Of a stretch of DNA of 64,000 bases, positions 8,381 to 16,031 are shown in pieces; the first letter of the stretch is position 1; the number at the start of each line of letters is the position of its first letter. This stretch comes from DAOQVR01 sp035341665 (GTDB lineage: Bacteria; Chloroflexota; Anaerolineae; JAAYZQ01). The stretch lies in NCBI GenBank assembly GCA_035341665.1, contig DAOQVR010000003.1:62001-126000 (forward strand), read 5' to 3'. A program made the position numbers and the translations under genes. The notes under the pieces are model-generated. The model was not told the origin of the DNA, made no database searches, and was given only the letters and a program-made list of their open reading frames with translations.

Positions 8381-10972
8381 CTATTGGACGACGAACTCGT
8401 AGTCCAGGATGCCGGGGATGGCCACCAGGTTGGAGGTCACGACGACTTCCAGCTTGCTGGAGCCGGCGGTCAGCTTGCTCGTGATGTCGGCAGGCAGGGT
8501 GATGGTGTACTTGCCCTCTTCGGCCAGTACGGCGTCACCCTTGCCAGCGAGCGCACCGGTGGCGTCGAATACCAGGTACTTGACGCCGGGGATGTCCTTG
8601 CTGGCGTATGGCTGGTCGCCGAGCATGACGGAGACCTCAAAGGCAGCATCCGCCGCACCGACCTTGACCGAGGCCGGGCCGGTGACTTCGATGGTCGGGA
8701 TCGGCGGGGTGCCGAAGCCAGACCAGCGGTCGGCCATGTCCACGTAGGACTCGAAGCGGCGCAGGCTGAGGGTCTTTTCGACCGGGAAGGCCTTGTCCAG
8801 CCAGAAGGGGCCGGTGCCTAGCCAGAAGTGACCCTGCATCTTGTACCAGTCGGTCAGGTTGGCGTAGCGCTCTGCGATCTCGTCGGCCGTCAGGTAGGTG
8901 CCGAGGGTGGGCGTGTAGACGATCGAGCCCTTGGCTGCCAGCGAGTCGAGGTCGGCCTTGAGGATGGCCAGGCTGGGGCCGGCGACAAAGCTCATCCACT
9001 CAACGCCGAGGGTGCCTGCCTTGTCGGTCGAGAAGGCGAGCTCACCCTTGGCATCGGCGGTGGCGCCGAGGGCCATGTTGTGCCAGGCACCGGGGCCCTG
9101 GGCGTAGGTGGGCCACCAGGTGGTGACAAGCCACTCCACATCCAGGTAGACGATGTCGTCGTAGGTCGTGATGACCAGGGGATCGGTCGAGTCAACGGTT
9201 ACACCACGGAAGTGCGACAGGAGGGCATCGACCTGCGGCGCCAGCGACTCGTCGTAGATGGCGCTCTCGGGCTTGCCCTTGTCGAAGAGCAGGATCATGT
9301 ACATGACAAAGTCCGCCATCGACAGCGAGCTGCCATCATGCCACTTGACCGTCTCCCACAGGTCCGCCGGGTAGGTGACCGTGCACTTGGTGTTGGCCTC
9401 GAGGGTCGGCGTGGTCATGTTGCCGGCCTCGATAAAGACCTGGTTCACGGCATCCCAGTCCGCCCAGGCGGTCGCCGGGACCTCGATCTTGTCGGCAAAG
9501 TCGAGCGTCACCCAGTCGAGCGTCTGGCCAACGGGCAGGCCAGTCTTGACGGTGCAGGCGGCCGATTCGATCCTGCTCGGCCAGTAGAGGCCGGTGTAGG
9601 GATCCGCGAGCACGCCGGAGTCCTGCGTCGAGCGGATGGGCGTCATGTCGTAGATCCAGTTCGAGCCGGCGATCGGGTTCCAGGGCTCGATCAGGACGCC
9701 GGGCTGCGTGACCCGCATGGTGCCGCCGATCTTGTCCTTGAAGCGGATGGTGTAGGGGAAGAGGGACGAGCCGGCGACACCGCCAGCCAGGTCGTAGGCG
9801 ACTTCCATGTCCGCACGCTGCGGAGCGAAGGAGATGGCGTCCACGAGCCAGATGCGGACCGAGTCCTCCATGGAGAGGTAGAGAGCTTCCTTGAAGAGCT
9901 CTGCGCGCTCGTCCATGGTGGCAAAGTCGTTCACCCACAGCTTCTCGGAGACTGCCATGAAGGCATCAGACGGCGCGTAGGCCTGCCACAGGGGCGAGCC
10001 GGAGCCGAGGGCGGTATAGAAGTAGCCGAAGTTGGTGGCGTCGTCGCGGCTGATGGCGGTGGTGATCCAGCCGCCGGTGTACCAGTGCCAGAGGCCTTCG
10101 TTCGGGTCGCTGGAGTTCCAGATCGGCGAGGCTTCCGAGCGGGTCTTGTACTGGAAGTCGACGGTGAAACCGGCAGACTCAAGCTGCTGGCCGATGTAGT
10201 CGCCGTATTCCTTGCGCTCGTCCTCGGTGCGGATGATGCCGATCAGGGTCACGGGGGCGCCGTTGTGCTGCCACTTGCCGTCGGCACCCAGGGTGGCGCC
10301 CATCTCGGCCATGACGCCGGCGATGATCTCCTTGGCCTTGTCGGGGTTATAGGCGTACTTGGCCTCGATCTCGCGGTTCACCTCGACGTAGCGGGCATAG
10401 TCCGGGAAGGACGAGTTGAGGCTCGAGAACTTGGGTATTCCAAGGCCACCGATGATCTCCTGGACCATGTAGTTGCGGTCGATGAGCATGTTCATCGCTT
10501 CGCGGAACTTGGCAACACCGAAGGGGTTGATGCGGCCGTCGGCGAAGACGGGTACGGGGTTGGCCGTGATCTCGTTGTACGAGCCGTAGGCGGTGGTGTA
10601 GGCCAGGTTCGGATCGCTGGTCACCGTCTCGAAGAGGTTCGCATCGTTCACGGTGTAGGCATAGATGTCGGCGTCGTTGGCCTGCAGCTGCTTGACAGCG
10701 GCCTGCGCCTCATTCTGCTCGGTAAAGACCAGCTGGTCCACCCAGGCACCTGTGCGGGTCACCGGCTCAGGGACTGCCGTCACCTCAACGATTTGGGTCT
10801 CCTTAACGGTGACGACCTCGGTCTCCTTGACGATGACCGTCGCTTCTACCTGCTCACCGGGCACGACGACCGTCTGCTCGACGACCTCGGCCGTGGGCGT
10901 GGCGCCGCAGGCTGCCAACAGCATGCTAGCTACGATCAGCAGCCCGAGCACAGACATCAACTTCTTGGACAT
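8381..10972 (-). CDS. Extracellular solute-binding lipoprotein of the peptide (SBP_bac_5) type, apparently circularly permuted
   Basis: The 863-residue protein has a lipoprotein signal (LLAAC, Cys22) and a Val/Thr/Glu-rich linker to about residue 75. Residues about 80-410 resemble the later half of a DppA/OppA domain: NANDADIY-type GeiD region, VAKFREAMNMLIDR, and YNPDKAKEI. Residues about 416-745 then carry what is normally the beginning: GGTMRVTQPG, the WHDGSSLSMADF motif, and GTGPFWL. A C-terminal domain (about 760-863) looks Ig-like. Normal family members are 500-600 residues with the opposite order. ATG follows AAGGAGGAGG. It is the first gene of the transporter operon, under the promoter at 11146-11174. 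Confidence 0.85.
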   Translation of the reverse strand: MSKKLMSVLGLLIVASMLLAACGATPTAEVVEQTVVVPGEQVEATVIVKETEVVTVKETQIVEVTAVPEPVTRTGAWVDQLVFTEQNEAQAAVKQLQANDADIYAYTVNDANLFETVTSDPNLAYTTAYGSYNEITANPVPVFADGRINPFGVAKFREAMNMLIDRNYMVQEIIGGLGIPKFSSLNSSFPDYARYVEVNREIEAKYAYNPDKAKEIIAGVMAEMGATLGADGKWQHNGAPVTLIGIIRTEDERKEYGDYIGQQLESAGFTVDFQYKTRSEASPIWNSSDPNEGLWHWYTGGWITTAISRDDATNFGYFYTALGSGSPLWQAYAPSDAFMAVSEKLWVNDFATMDERAELFKEALYLSMEDSVRIWLVDAISFAPQRADMEVAYDLAGGVAGSSLFPYTIRFKDKIGGTMRVTQPGVLIEPWNPIAGSNWIYDMTPIRSTQDSGVLADPYTGLYWPSRIESAACTVKTGLPVGQTLDWVTLDFADKIEVPATAWADWDAVNQVFIEAGNMTTPTLEANTKCTVTYPADLWETVKWHDGSSLSMADFVMYMILLFDKGKPESAIYDESLAPQVDALLSHFRGVTVDSTDPLVITTYDDIVYLDVEWLVTTWWPTYAQGPGAWHNMALGATADAKGELAFSTDKAGTLGVEWMSFVAGPSLAILKADLDSLAAKGSIVYTPTLGTYLTADEIAERYANLTDWYKMQGHFWLGTGPFWLDKAFPVEKTLSLRRFESYVDMADRWSGFGTPPIPTIEVTGPASVKVGAADAAFEVSVMLGDQPYASKDIPGVKYLVFDATGALAGKGDAVLAEEGKYTITLPADITSKLTAGSSKLEVVVTSNLVAIPGILDYEFVVQ

Positions 10973-11088
10973 TGTCCTCCTCCTTAAAATCTGGTTTTCT
11001 TGAACCGAACTACGGGCTTACCAGGAGCGGGGACCCTGAGACCCTCCCGCCAAACCACCTCCTTTGCTCAGCGTTTTCACTCAGGTGT

Positions 11089-11107
11089 GCGTGCAAACCC
11101 TGCACGC
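11089..11107 (-). promoter_or_regulatory. Leader hairpin or operator-like inverted repeat
   Basis: Perfect 7-bp arms (GCGTGCA and TGCACGC) flank five bases, about 30-50 bases after the predicted transcription start of the transporter operon. It could be an RNA hairpin or a repressor site. Confidence 0.4.
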
Positions 11108-11145
11108 CGTGTGCTGGGCTACCCCAAGCACCACGGCACACTCTC

Positions 11146-11174
11146 ATACTAGCATAGTTGGTTACCGGTGTCAA
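11146..11174 (-). promoter_or_regulatory. Sigma70-type promoter for the peptide transporter operon
   Basis: On the minus strand a perfect -35 box TTGACA is followed by 17 bases and the -10 box TAGTAT. Transcription would start near 11139, about 165 bases before the binding-protein start codon. Confidence 0.8.
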
Positions 11175-11235
11175 ACGAGGCCTGGAAATGTGCAGGCGGC
11201 GAGCAACCGTAGGGTACTCGCCGGCCTATCGTATG

Positions 11236-11269
11236 GCGCGGCCTCTGCAAAGAGAACGCAGGGCCGCGC
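11236..11269 (-). terminator. Possible terminator of the LysM lipoprotein gene
   Basis: Perfect 8-bp GC arms (GCGCGGCC / GGCCGCGC) surround an 18-base loop, 20 bases after the stop codon. There is no T run, so it is a weak call. Confidence 0.4.
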
Positions 11270-11288
11270 GGTTCCGTTCAGTTGTCGG

Positions 11289-11984
11289 CTATGGGATGCA
11301 GAGGCGATCCCCCGGGAGGATATAGCTGCCCGTGGCAACCGTCAGCCCATTCGCCTGGAGGATGCCGTAGGGATCCACCCCGTAATCGCGGGCGATCTGC
11401 CAGATCCGGTCGCCCGGCTTGACCGTGTGGTAGTAGCGGCACTGCCCTGTGCCGGGCTGGCTGCCGCCCGCCCCGCGGGTGGGGATCTTGAGCACTTGAC
11501 CCACGACAATGGTGCTGGGGTCTGCAAGCCCATTGGCGGTCACAATCTGATCCACAGTAACTCCGTAGCTCACGGCGATCGAGAAGAGCGTGTCGCCCGC
11601 CTGAACGGTGTACAGGGTGTGCTCACCGGAAGGTGGGACGGGCGTCTGGGTGGCAGCAGGCTGCACGACGACCGGAGTGGGCAGCAACAGCGTCGGCGTG
11701 ACCGATCCCGCCGCGCTCACCTCGGGCGTGGCAGCCGCGCCGCCCGGGACCGGGGTCAGCAAGCTAATGACTGTCGCCCCACCGGCAGGTGCGACCAGGC
11801 CACCGCCCGTCTCGGTGGGGGTCGCCGTGCCCTGCCCGGCAGCCCCAGTGGTGCCCGTACCAGCGACGGCGCTGGCGCCTGCCGGCGTGCGAACCGAGGG
11901 CTCCCGCTGGCAACCGGCCAGGGCCGCGAGCGCCAGGAGCAGCACCAGCGAGAGCAACGCGAACGTGAACAGCTTCTTTCTCAT
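11289..11984 (-). CDS. Lipoprotein with two LysM domains
   Basis: The 231-residue protein starts at the ATG at 11984 behind GGAGGAGGG. A signal sequence ends in LAALAGC (lipid-bearing Cys25). A Gly/Thr/Pro/Ala-rich spacer of about 100 residues follows, then two LysM modules: YTVQAGDTLFSIAVSYGV... at about residues 130-175 and YHTVKPGDRIWQIARDYGV... at about 185-231. LysM domains bind peptidoglycan-type glycans, so this is probably a cell-wall-bound surface lipoprotein. No catalytic domain is present. It is monocistronic, with its own promoter (12057-12085). Confidence 0.88.
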   Translation of the reverse strand: MRKKLFTFALLSLVLLLALAALAGCQREPSVRTPAGASAVAGTGTTGAAGQGTATPTETGGGLVAPAGGATVISLLTPVPGGAAATPEVSAAGSVTPTLLLPTPVVVQPAATQTPVPPSGEHTLYTVQAGDTLFSIAVSYGVTVDQIVTANGLADPSTIVVGQVLKIPTRGAGGSQPGTGQCRYYHTVKPGDRIWQIARDYGVDPYGILQANGLTVATGSYILPGDRLCIP

Positions 11985-12023
11985 TGTACCCTCCTCCGAG
12001 CCACCAGAGCCTGCACAAAAATG

Positions 12024-12046
12024 ACAAGCTCTGAATGGAAGCTTGT
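12024..12046 (-). promoter_or_regulatory. Operator-like inverted repeat in the LysM gene leader
   Basis: Arms ACAAGCT and AGCTTGT are separated by nine bases and lie immediately after the predicted transcription start. It could be a repressor site or an mRNA 5-prime hairpin. Confidence 0.45.
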
Positions 12047-12056
12047 GCTTTCTGAT

Positions 12057-12085
12057 ATAATAGCATAGGATACGCAAGAAGTCAA
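12057..12085 (-). promoter_or_regulatory. Sigma70-type promoter for the LysM lipoprotein gene
   Basis: Minus-strand boxes TTGACT and TATTAT are separated by 17 bases, with transcription predicted to begin near 12050. Confidence 0.78.
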
Positions 12086-12311
12086 GTAGATCGCCGCCAG
12101 CAGCACCGGCTGTGGAGTTCTTGCCGCTCTGAGGCACCTCAGGAGTAAAGGAATCAGGACGGCAGCCGTGGCGCGCTGCGACAGCCGCACGCCGCTCGGG
12201 CTCGCAACGACACTGGCTGTGCACCGTGCGCCTGCCCTGCCCTGACGCCACAGGTGGACAGGCCACAGCGGCGCGCGGGGGAAAGCGGGCTCGGGCAGCC
12301 CGGCTCGCGCT

Positions 12312-12355
12312 GCGCCCTGCCCCGGCTCGGTCCACGCACGCCGGAGGCAGGGCGC
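12312..12355 (-). terminator. Possible terminator after the glycine C-acetyltransferase gene
   Basis: Perfect 10-bp arms (GCGCCCTGCC / GGCAGGGCGC) flank a 24-base loop just after the stop codon. No T run follows. Confidence 0.4.
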
Positions 12356-12370
12356 ACCTGGTCCGGAAGG

Positions 12371-13567
12371 CTAGATCACGCCGAGGTCCCGGCCCACCCG
12401 CTCAAAGATGGAGAGGCCCAGGTCGAGATCCTCCCTGGAGTGGGCCGCCGTGTTCATCACCCGGATGCGCGCCTGACCGCGCGGCACCGTGGGGAAACCG
12501 AGCGCCATGGCAAAGAGGCCGTTTTCGAACAGCCGCCGGGAGAACTCTTTGGCAAGCGGTGCGTCGCCGAGCATGATGGGCACGATCGGGGTTTGGCTGC
12601 GGCCCGTGTCGAAGCCAAGCTGCCGCATGCCGGCCTTGAAGTACTCGGCGTTGGCCCACAGGCGGTCCACCAGATCGGAGCTCTCTTCGAGTAGGTCGAC
12701 GGCCGCAAGGCAAGCCGCAGTGTCGGGAGGTGTCGCGGCGCTGGAGAAGAGGAAGGGACGCGCCTTCTGCCGGATGTAGTCCACGACAACCTTCTTGCCG
12801 GCGATGACCCCACCGACGACGCCGAAGGCCTTGGACAGGGTGCCGACCTCGACGTCGAACTTGCCCTGCAGCCCAAAGTGGTGGACGATTCCCTTGCCGC
12901 CACCCAAGACACCCTCTCCGTGCGCGTCGTCGACCATGCTGATGACGCCGTACTTCTCGGCGACCTCGTATAGCTCGTCCAGCGGCGCGATGTCGCCGTC
13001 CATGCTGAACACGCCATCGGTCACGAGCAGACCGCGCCGGTAGTTGGGCAGGTTCTCGCGGATGACACGTTCGGCATCCCGCGCGTCGCAATGCTCATAG
13101 ACCAGGATCTTGGCACCTGAGAGGCGTGCCCCGTCGATGATACTCGCGTGATTGAGCCTGTCGGAGAAAATGACGTCCTGTGCGCCGGCGGCCTTGTCAG
13201 CGCCGACGAGGGGTGGCAGGGCTGACTGGTTCGCCACGAAGCCGCTCTGCAGATAGAGCGCGTCTTCGACCCCTTTGAAGGCGGCCAGGCGCCGCTCCAG
13301 CTCGATGTGCAGGGCTTGGGTGCCGGCAATGGAGCGTACGGCTGCCGGCCCAACGCCCCAAGTCTCGATCGCCTTCGCCGCCGCCTTTTTCATGCGGTGA
13401 TGGTTGGCCAGGCCGAGGTAGTTGTTGGTGCAAAAGTTGAGGACCCGCCTGCCGTCGACGATCATCCAGCCGTCGGCTGCCGAGCCCATCACTCGCAAGT
13501 TGATGAAGAGGCCTGCCTGCTGAAGGCCGGCCACATCGTCGCGGATAAAGTCGAACTTGTCTGCCAT
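12371..13567 (-). CDS. kbl: Glycine C-acetyltransferase (2-amino-3-ketobutyrate CoA ligase)
   Basis: The 398-residue protein is a full-length member of the alpha-oxoamine synthase family. It shows the PLP lysine in GTLSKAFG (Lys246), the cofactor-binding VDDAHGEG motif and the N-terminal NFCTNNYLGLA segment. The enzyme splits 2-amino-3-ketobutyrate with CoA into glycine and acetyl-CoA. A threonine dehydrogenase gene of the SDR type lies two genes upstream on the same strand, so the pair should turn threonine into glycine plus acetyl-CoA. The ATG follows GAGGAGG. Related enzymes such as 8-amino-7-oxononanoate synthase are less likely given this neighbour. Confidence 0.92.
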   Translation of the reverse strand: MADKFDFIRDDVAGLQQAGLFINLRVMGSAADGWMIVDGRRVLNFCTNNYLGLANHHRMKKAAAKAIETWGVGPAAVRSIAGTQALHIELERRLAAFKGVEDALYLQSGFVANQSALPPLVGADKAAGAQDVIFSDRLNHASIIDGARLSGAKILVYEHCDARDAERVIRENLPNYRRGLLVTDGVFSMDGDIAPLDELYEVAEKYGVISMVDDAHGEGVLGGGKGIVHHFGLQGKFDVEVGTLSKAFGVVGGVIAGKKVVVDYIRQKARPFLFSSAATPPDTAACLAAVDLLEESSDLVDRLWANAEYFKAGMRQLGFDTGRSQTPIVPIMLGDAPLAKEFSRRLFENGLFAMALGFPTVPRGQARIRVMNTAAHSREDLDLGLSIFERVGRDLGVI

Positions 13568-13670
13568 GGTTCCTCCTCTGATATGTTGCTCTTGCCCCAG
13601 TGGGCTGTGATTGCGTTCGGTCCGTTCCGTTGCGCCAGGGCACAGGCGTCTGCCCGCCTACGCTCCGCGT

Positions 13671-14825
13671 CTACTTCCCCAATCGCTGCAGGTCAAGAAT
13701 TCCGGCCCACTCGACCACCCGGCTCCAATTTGGTCGTTCTGTGGCCTCGTCCGAGTAGCGTGGGCTTCGTGGTCCGCTGATGCCGGGCAGCCCGAATTCC
13801 TGCAATTTGCGACGCGCGCTGCTCAGCAGGCGCTCGAGCCAGGAAGTACCCAGCCAGTAGCGGGTGCCCCAAGTCCCCAGGTAGGTAAGCGCCCAGGGCT
13901 CGGAGTCCAGCGCAATCCCCGGGCGCCAATCGGATGGGTGAAGGATGAGGCCATCTCCGGTTGCATAGTCGACCAGTCCGTACGTCTTGATCAGGTCGTA
14001 CTCCTTGCGCTCGGGATAGGAGGCATGGGACCCGCCGGCGACGAACGCAACAGGGTGCGTGCCTTCGCGGGTCACGTCCGGGTGAGCCCACGGCTTGGTC
14101 AGCCTCGAATGATGGCCCACGAAGGTGACGTAGGCCGGCGGCTCGACGGGGCTTCCGGCTTCATCCTGCTCAAAGAAGAGGTAGAGTCCTTCCCAGTCGC
14201 CCTCGTGGTCGTTCATGCCACGGTAGCCAGTCGCCCAATCGTTGAACCCATAGAAGAACCAGTACTGCAAGCAGACGTACCTAGCGTCGTGGGTCTGCCG
14301 GTAGTAGTAGGTAAAGCCCGGAGCGTTGGCGCGGCTTTGGGAATAGGCGTCGAAGGCAGCGCGGCCGATCTCGGGGGGCAGGTCGAGGCGCGGCAGATCG
14401 GACTTGGCTGTCCGCCCCGCTGCCACCAGCGGCATGACGAGCGGGTTCCACCAGAACATCTGGGTGGCCTTTTCTGTTTTGGGGCTGAGCCACGAGTAGA
14501 TAAGCGGGGCGAGCCCCTTCTGCCAGGAGGCGATGTTGCGCGATGCCCCGGCCAGCAGGTCGATCACGCTGCGCCCCCAGCGCGAAGCCACATCCTGGTC
14601 AGCAAGGGCCGAGGGGACCGACTGCACATAGACGTCGATCGGCTGCTCCAGCCCGCGGGCGAGGACATCGGTGGTGACGCGGCCGCGTTCAAGCAGTGGA
14701 TCGACCTCCCCCTTCCTCCGCAGGGTCGAGTAGGAGAGAAAGTCGCTCACATCCATGGGAAAGAACCGCTCGCCACGCGCAAAGCGGAGGATGGGAAGGT
14801 ACTTCTCGTTCAGCGGCTCGATCAT
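13671..14825 (-). CDS. Vps62-like (HEGDWE-motif) protein of unknown function
   Basis: The 384-residue soluble protein has a C-terminal half with LQYWFFYGFNDW, NDHEGDWEGLYLFF, GHHSRLTKPWAHPDV and GGSHASYPERKEY. These motifs are shared with the Vps62/DUF946 family and related bacterial proteins of unknown function. The N-terminal half is not recognised. No signal peptide or membrane helix is evident. It lies between the threonine dehydrogenase and glycine acetyltransferase genes, all on the minus strand. It may be cotranscribed, but spacings near 105 bp and three tandem repeats upstream weaken this. A GTG at 14837 would add four residues. Confidence 0.7.
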   Translation of the reverse strand: MIEPLNEKYLPILRFARGERFFPMDVSDFLSYSTLRRKGEVDPLLERGRVTTDVLARGLEQPIDVYVQSVPSALADQDVASRWGRSVIDLLAGASRNIASWQKGLAPLIYSWLSPKTEKATQMFWWNPLVMPLVAAGRTAKSDLPRLDLPPEIGRAAFDAYSQSRANAPGFTYYYRQTHDARYVCLQYWFFYGFNDWATGYRGMNDHEGDWEGLYLFFEQDEAGSPVEPPAYVTFVGHHSRLTKPWAHPDVTREGTHPVAFVAGGSHASYPERKEYDLIKTYGLVDYATGDGLILHPSDWRPGIALDSEPWALTYLGTWGTRYWLGTSWLERLLSSARRKLQEFGLPGISGPRSPRYSDEATERPNWSRVVEWAGILDLQRLGK

Positions 14826-14846
14826 GCGGGCGGCCACTCCCTGCGA

Positions 14847-14923
14847 GGCGGGTATAGAAACCCGCCTCTACGCCTGGCGGGTATGGAAACCCGCCCTACG
14901 CCTGGCGGGTATGGAAACCCGCC
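14847..14923. repeat. Three tandem copies of a palindromic repeat
   Basis: Three 20-bp hairpins GGCGGGTATGGAAACCCGCC (the first with TATAGAAA in the middle) begin at 14847, 14876 and 14904. They are separated by the near-constant spacer (T)CTACGCCT. A fourth copy lies at 288-307. The constant spacer and short unit rule out CRISPR; it resembles a REP-type element. Confidence 0.85.
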
Positions 14924-14932
14924 GCGTCCCAC

Positions 14933-15931
14933 TCAACTGCAGCTGTCGCCGCCGGGATAGAGGCGTCCTTCGGCATGCCGCTTCTGGAGCTGCGAGAGCA
15001 TGTCCACAGTCATCGCCTCGAGATCGTACGCCGGCTGCCACCCCCATTCCGAGCGTGCCGCGCCGTCGTCGATCGAGCGCGGCCACGAATCGGCGATTGC
15101 CTGTCGGAAGTCGGGCTCGTAGGTGCAGACAAAGCCGGGGATGTGGCGACGGATTGCGGTGGCCAACTCTCCCGCCGAGAAGCTCATCGCGGCCAGGTTA
15201 AAGTCGGAGTGGTGCTTCAGCCGGGAAAAGTCCGCCTCCATGAGGTCCAGCGTGCCCTTGATGCAGTCGGGCATGTACATCATGGGCAGGACGGTGTCTT
15301 CGCGAACGAAGCAAGTGTAGCGTCCCTTCTCCACGGCCTCGTAGTAGATGGCTACCGCGTAGTCTGTGGTTCCGCCGCCGGGGAGGGTCTCTGCGCTAAT
15401 AATGCCGGGATATCGTACCCCGCGGACATCCACTCCGTACCGCCTGACGTAGTAATCGCACAGAAGCTCGCCCGCCACCTTGGTGACACCGTACATGGTG
15501 GTGGGGCGAAGCACCGTTTCCTGCGGTGTGTTATCGCGCGGTGTGTCGGGACCGAAGGCGGCGATGGAGCTGGGGCAGAACACCCGGGTCAGGCTCCGCT
15601 CGCGGGCCACCTCCAGGATGTTGTACAGCCCATTGATATTCACGTCCCAGGCCAGGGCGGGGTTCTTCTCACCGACGGCCGACAAGATGGCCGCCATGTG
15701 GTAGATCGTATCGACTTGGTACTTGTCCACCACCGCAAGGACTGTGTCGCGGCGGCTGACGTCAATGTACTCGAAGGGGCCCTCACACAAGAGGGGGCTC
15801 GGTTTGGCGCGGTGGCCGGTGGCCACGACGTTCTCGTTGCCAAAGCGTCTGCGCAACTCCACGGTCAGCTCGGAGCCTATCTGGCCGACGGCCCCGGTCA
15901 CAAGCACTCTTTTCATCTCTCTGGCTGTCAT
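14933..15931 (-). CDS. L-threonine 3-dehydrogenase, short-chain (NAD-epimerase-like) type
   Basis: The 332-residue protein has the nucleotide-binding motif GAVGQIGSEL near the N-terminus, PSSIAAFGPDTP, and a Tyr147/Lys151 pair in YGVTK, the SDR catalytic signature. The segment GVRYPGIIS and the overall layout match SDR-type threonine dehydrogenases (as in Flavobacterium and trypanosomes) more than sugar epimerases. It would oxidise threonine to 2-amino-3-ketobutyrate with NAD+. The kbl-type gene downstream supports this. Two starts are possible: ATG at 15931 (after GAGGA) or ATG at 15916 (MKRVLVTG). Confidence 0.85.
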   Translation of the reverse strand: MTAREMKRVLVTGAVGQIGSELTVELRRRFGNENVVATGHRAKPSPLLCEGPFEYIDVSRRDTVLAVVDKYQVDTIYHMAAILSAVGEKNPALAWDVNINGLYNILEVARERSLTRVFCPSSIAAFGPDTPRDNTPQETVLRPTTMYGVTKVAGELLCDYYVRRYGVDVRGVRYPGIISAETLPGGGTTDYAVAIYYEAVEKGRYTCFVREDTVLPMMYMPDCIKGTLDLMEADFSRLKHHSDFNLAAMSFSAGELATAIRRHIPGFVCTYEPDFRQAIADSWPRSIDDGAARSEWGWQPAYDLEAMTVDMLSQLQKRHAEGRLYPGGDSCS

Positions 15932-16031
15932 AAATCCTCGCGCTGTTCTGCCGTACAATAGGGTGCCGGCCCGTGCCCCGGATAGAGGGACCCCGGCGGG
16001 GCCCTGCACGCTCGGGATGCCCCATCTGCAC

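Larger units (their letters stand above)
10973..11288. other. Intergenic region: promoter and structured leader of the transporter operon
   Basis: This 316-bp stretch contains the promoter at 11146-11174, a leader of about 165 bases with a hairpin at 11089-11107, and a possible terminator of the upstream LysM gene at 11236-11269. No gene is seen. Confidence 0.75.
11985..12370. other. Intergenic region between kbl-type gene and LysM gene
   Basis: This 386-bp stretch holds the LysM gene promoter (12057-12085), an inverted repeat in its leader (12024-12046) and a hairpin after the upstream gene (12312-12355). The segment from about 12090 to 12300 shows nothing recognisable. Confidence 0.7.

Noticed and set aside
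8828..10987. A 719-codon open frame on the plus strand opposite the binding-protein gene
   Set aside because: It mirrors a gene with clear lipoprotein signal, domain motifs, promoter and ribosome binding site. High GC leaves antisense frames open; the translation is rich in Val/Gly/Asp with no recognisable fold.
11985..12335. Extended start for the LysM lipoprotein
   Set aside because: The extension covers the promoter boxes and lacks a signal peptide; the ATG at 11984 has a strong ribosome binding site and lipobox.
14847..14923. Possible short CRISPR array
   Set aside because: The unit is only 20 bp with a constant 8-9-bp spacer, so there are no unique spacers and no cas genes nearby.
13611..14960. 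Long plus-strand frame opposite the HEGDWE-motif gene
   Set aside because: No ribosome binding site or known motif; the minus-strand gene has conserved motifs and fits the direction of its neighbours.
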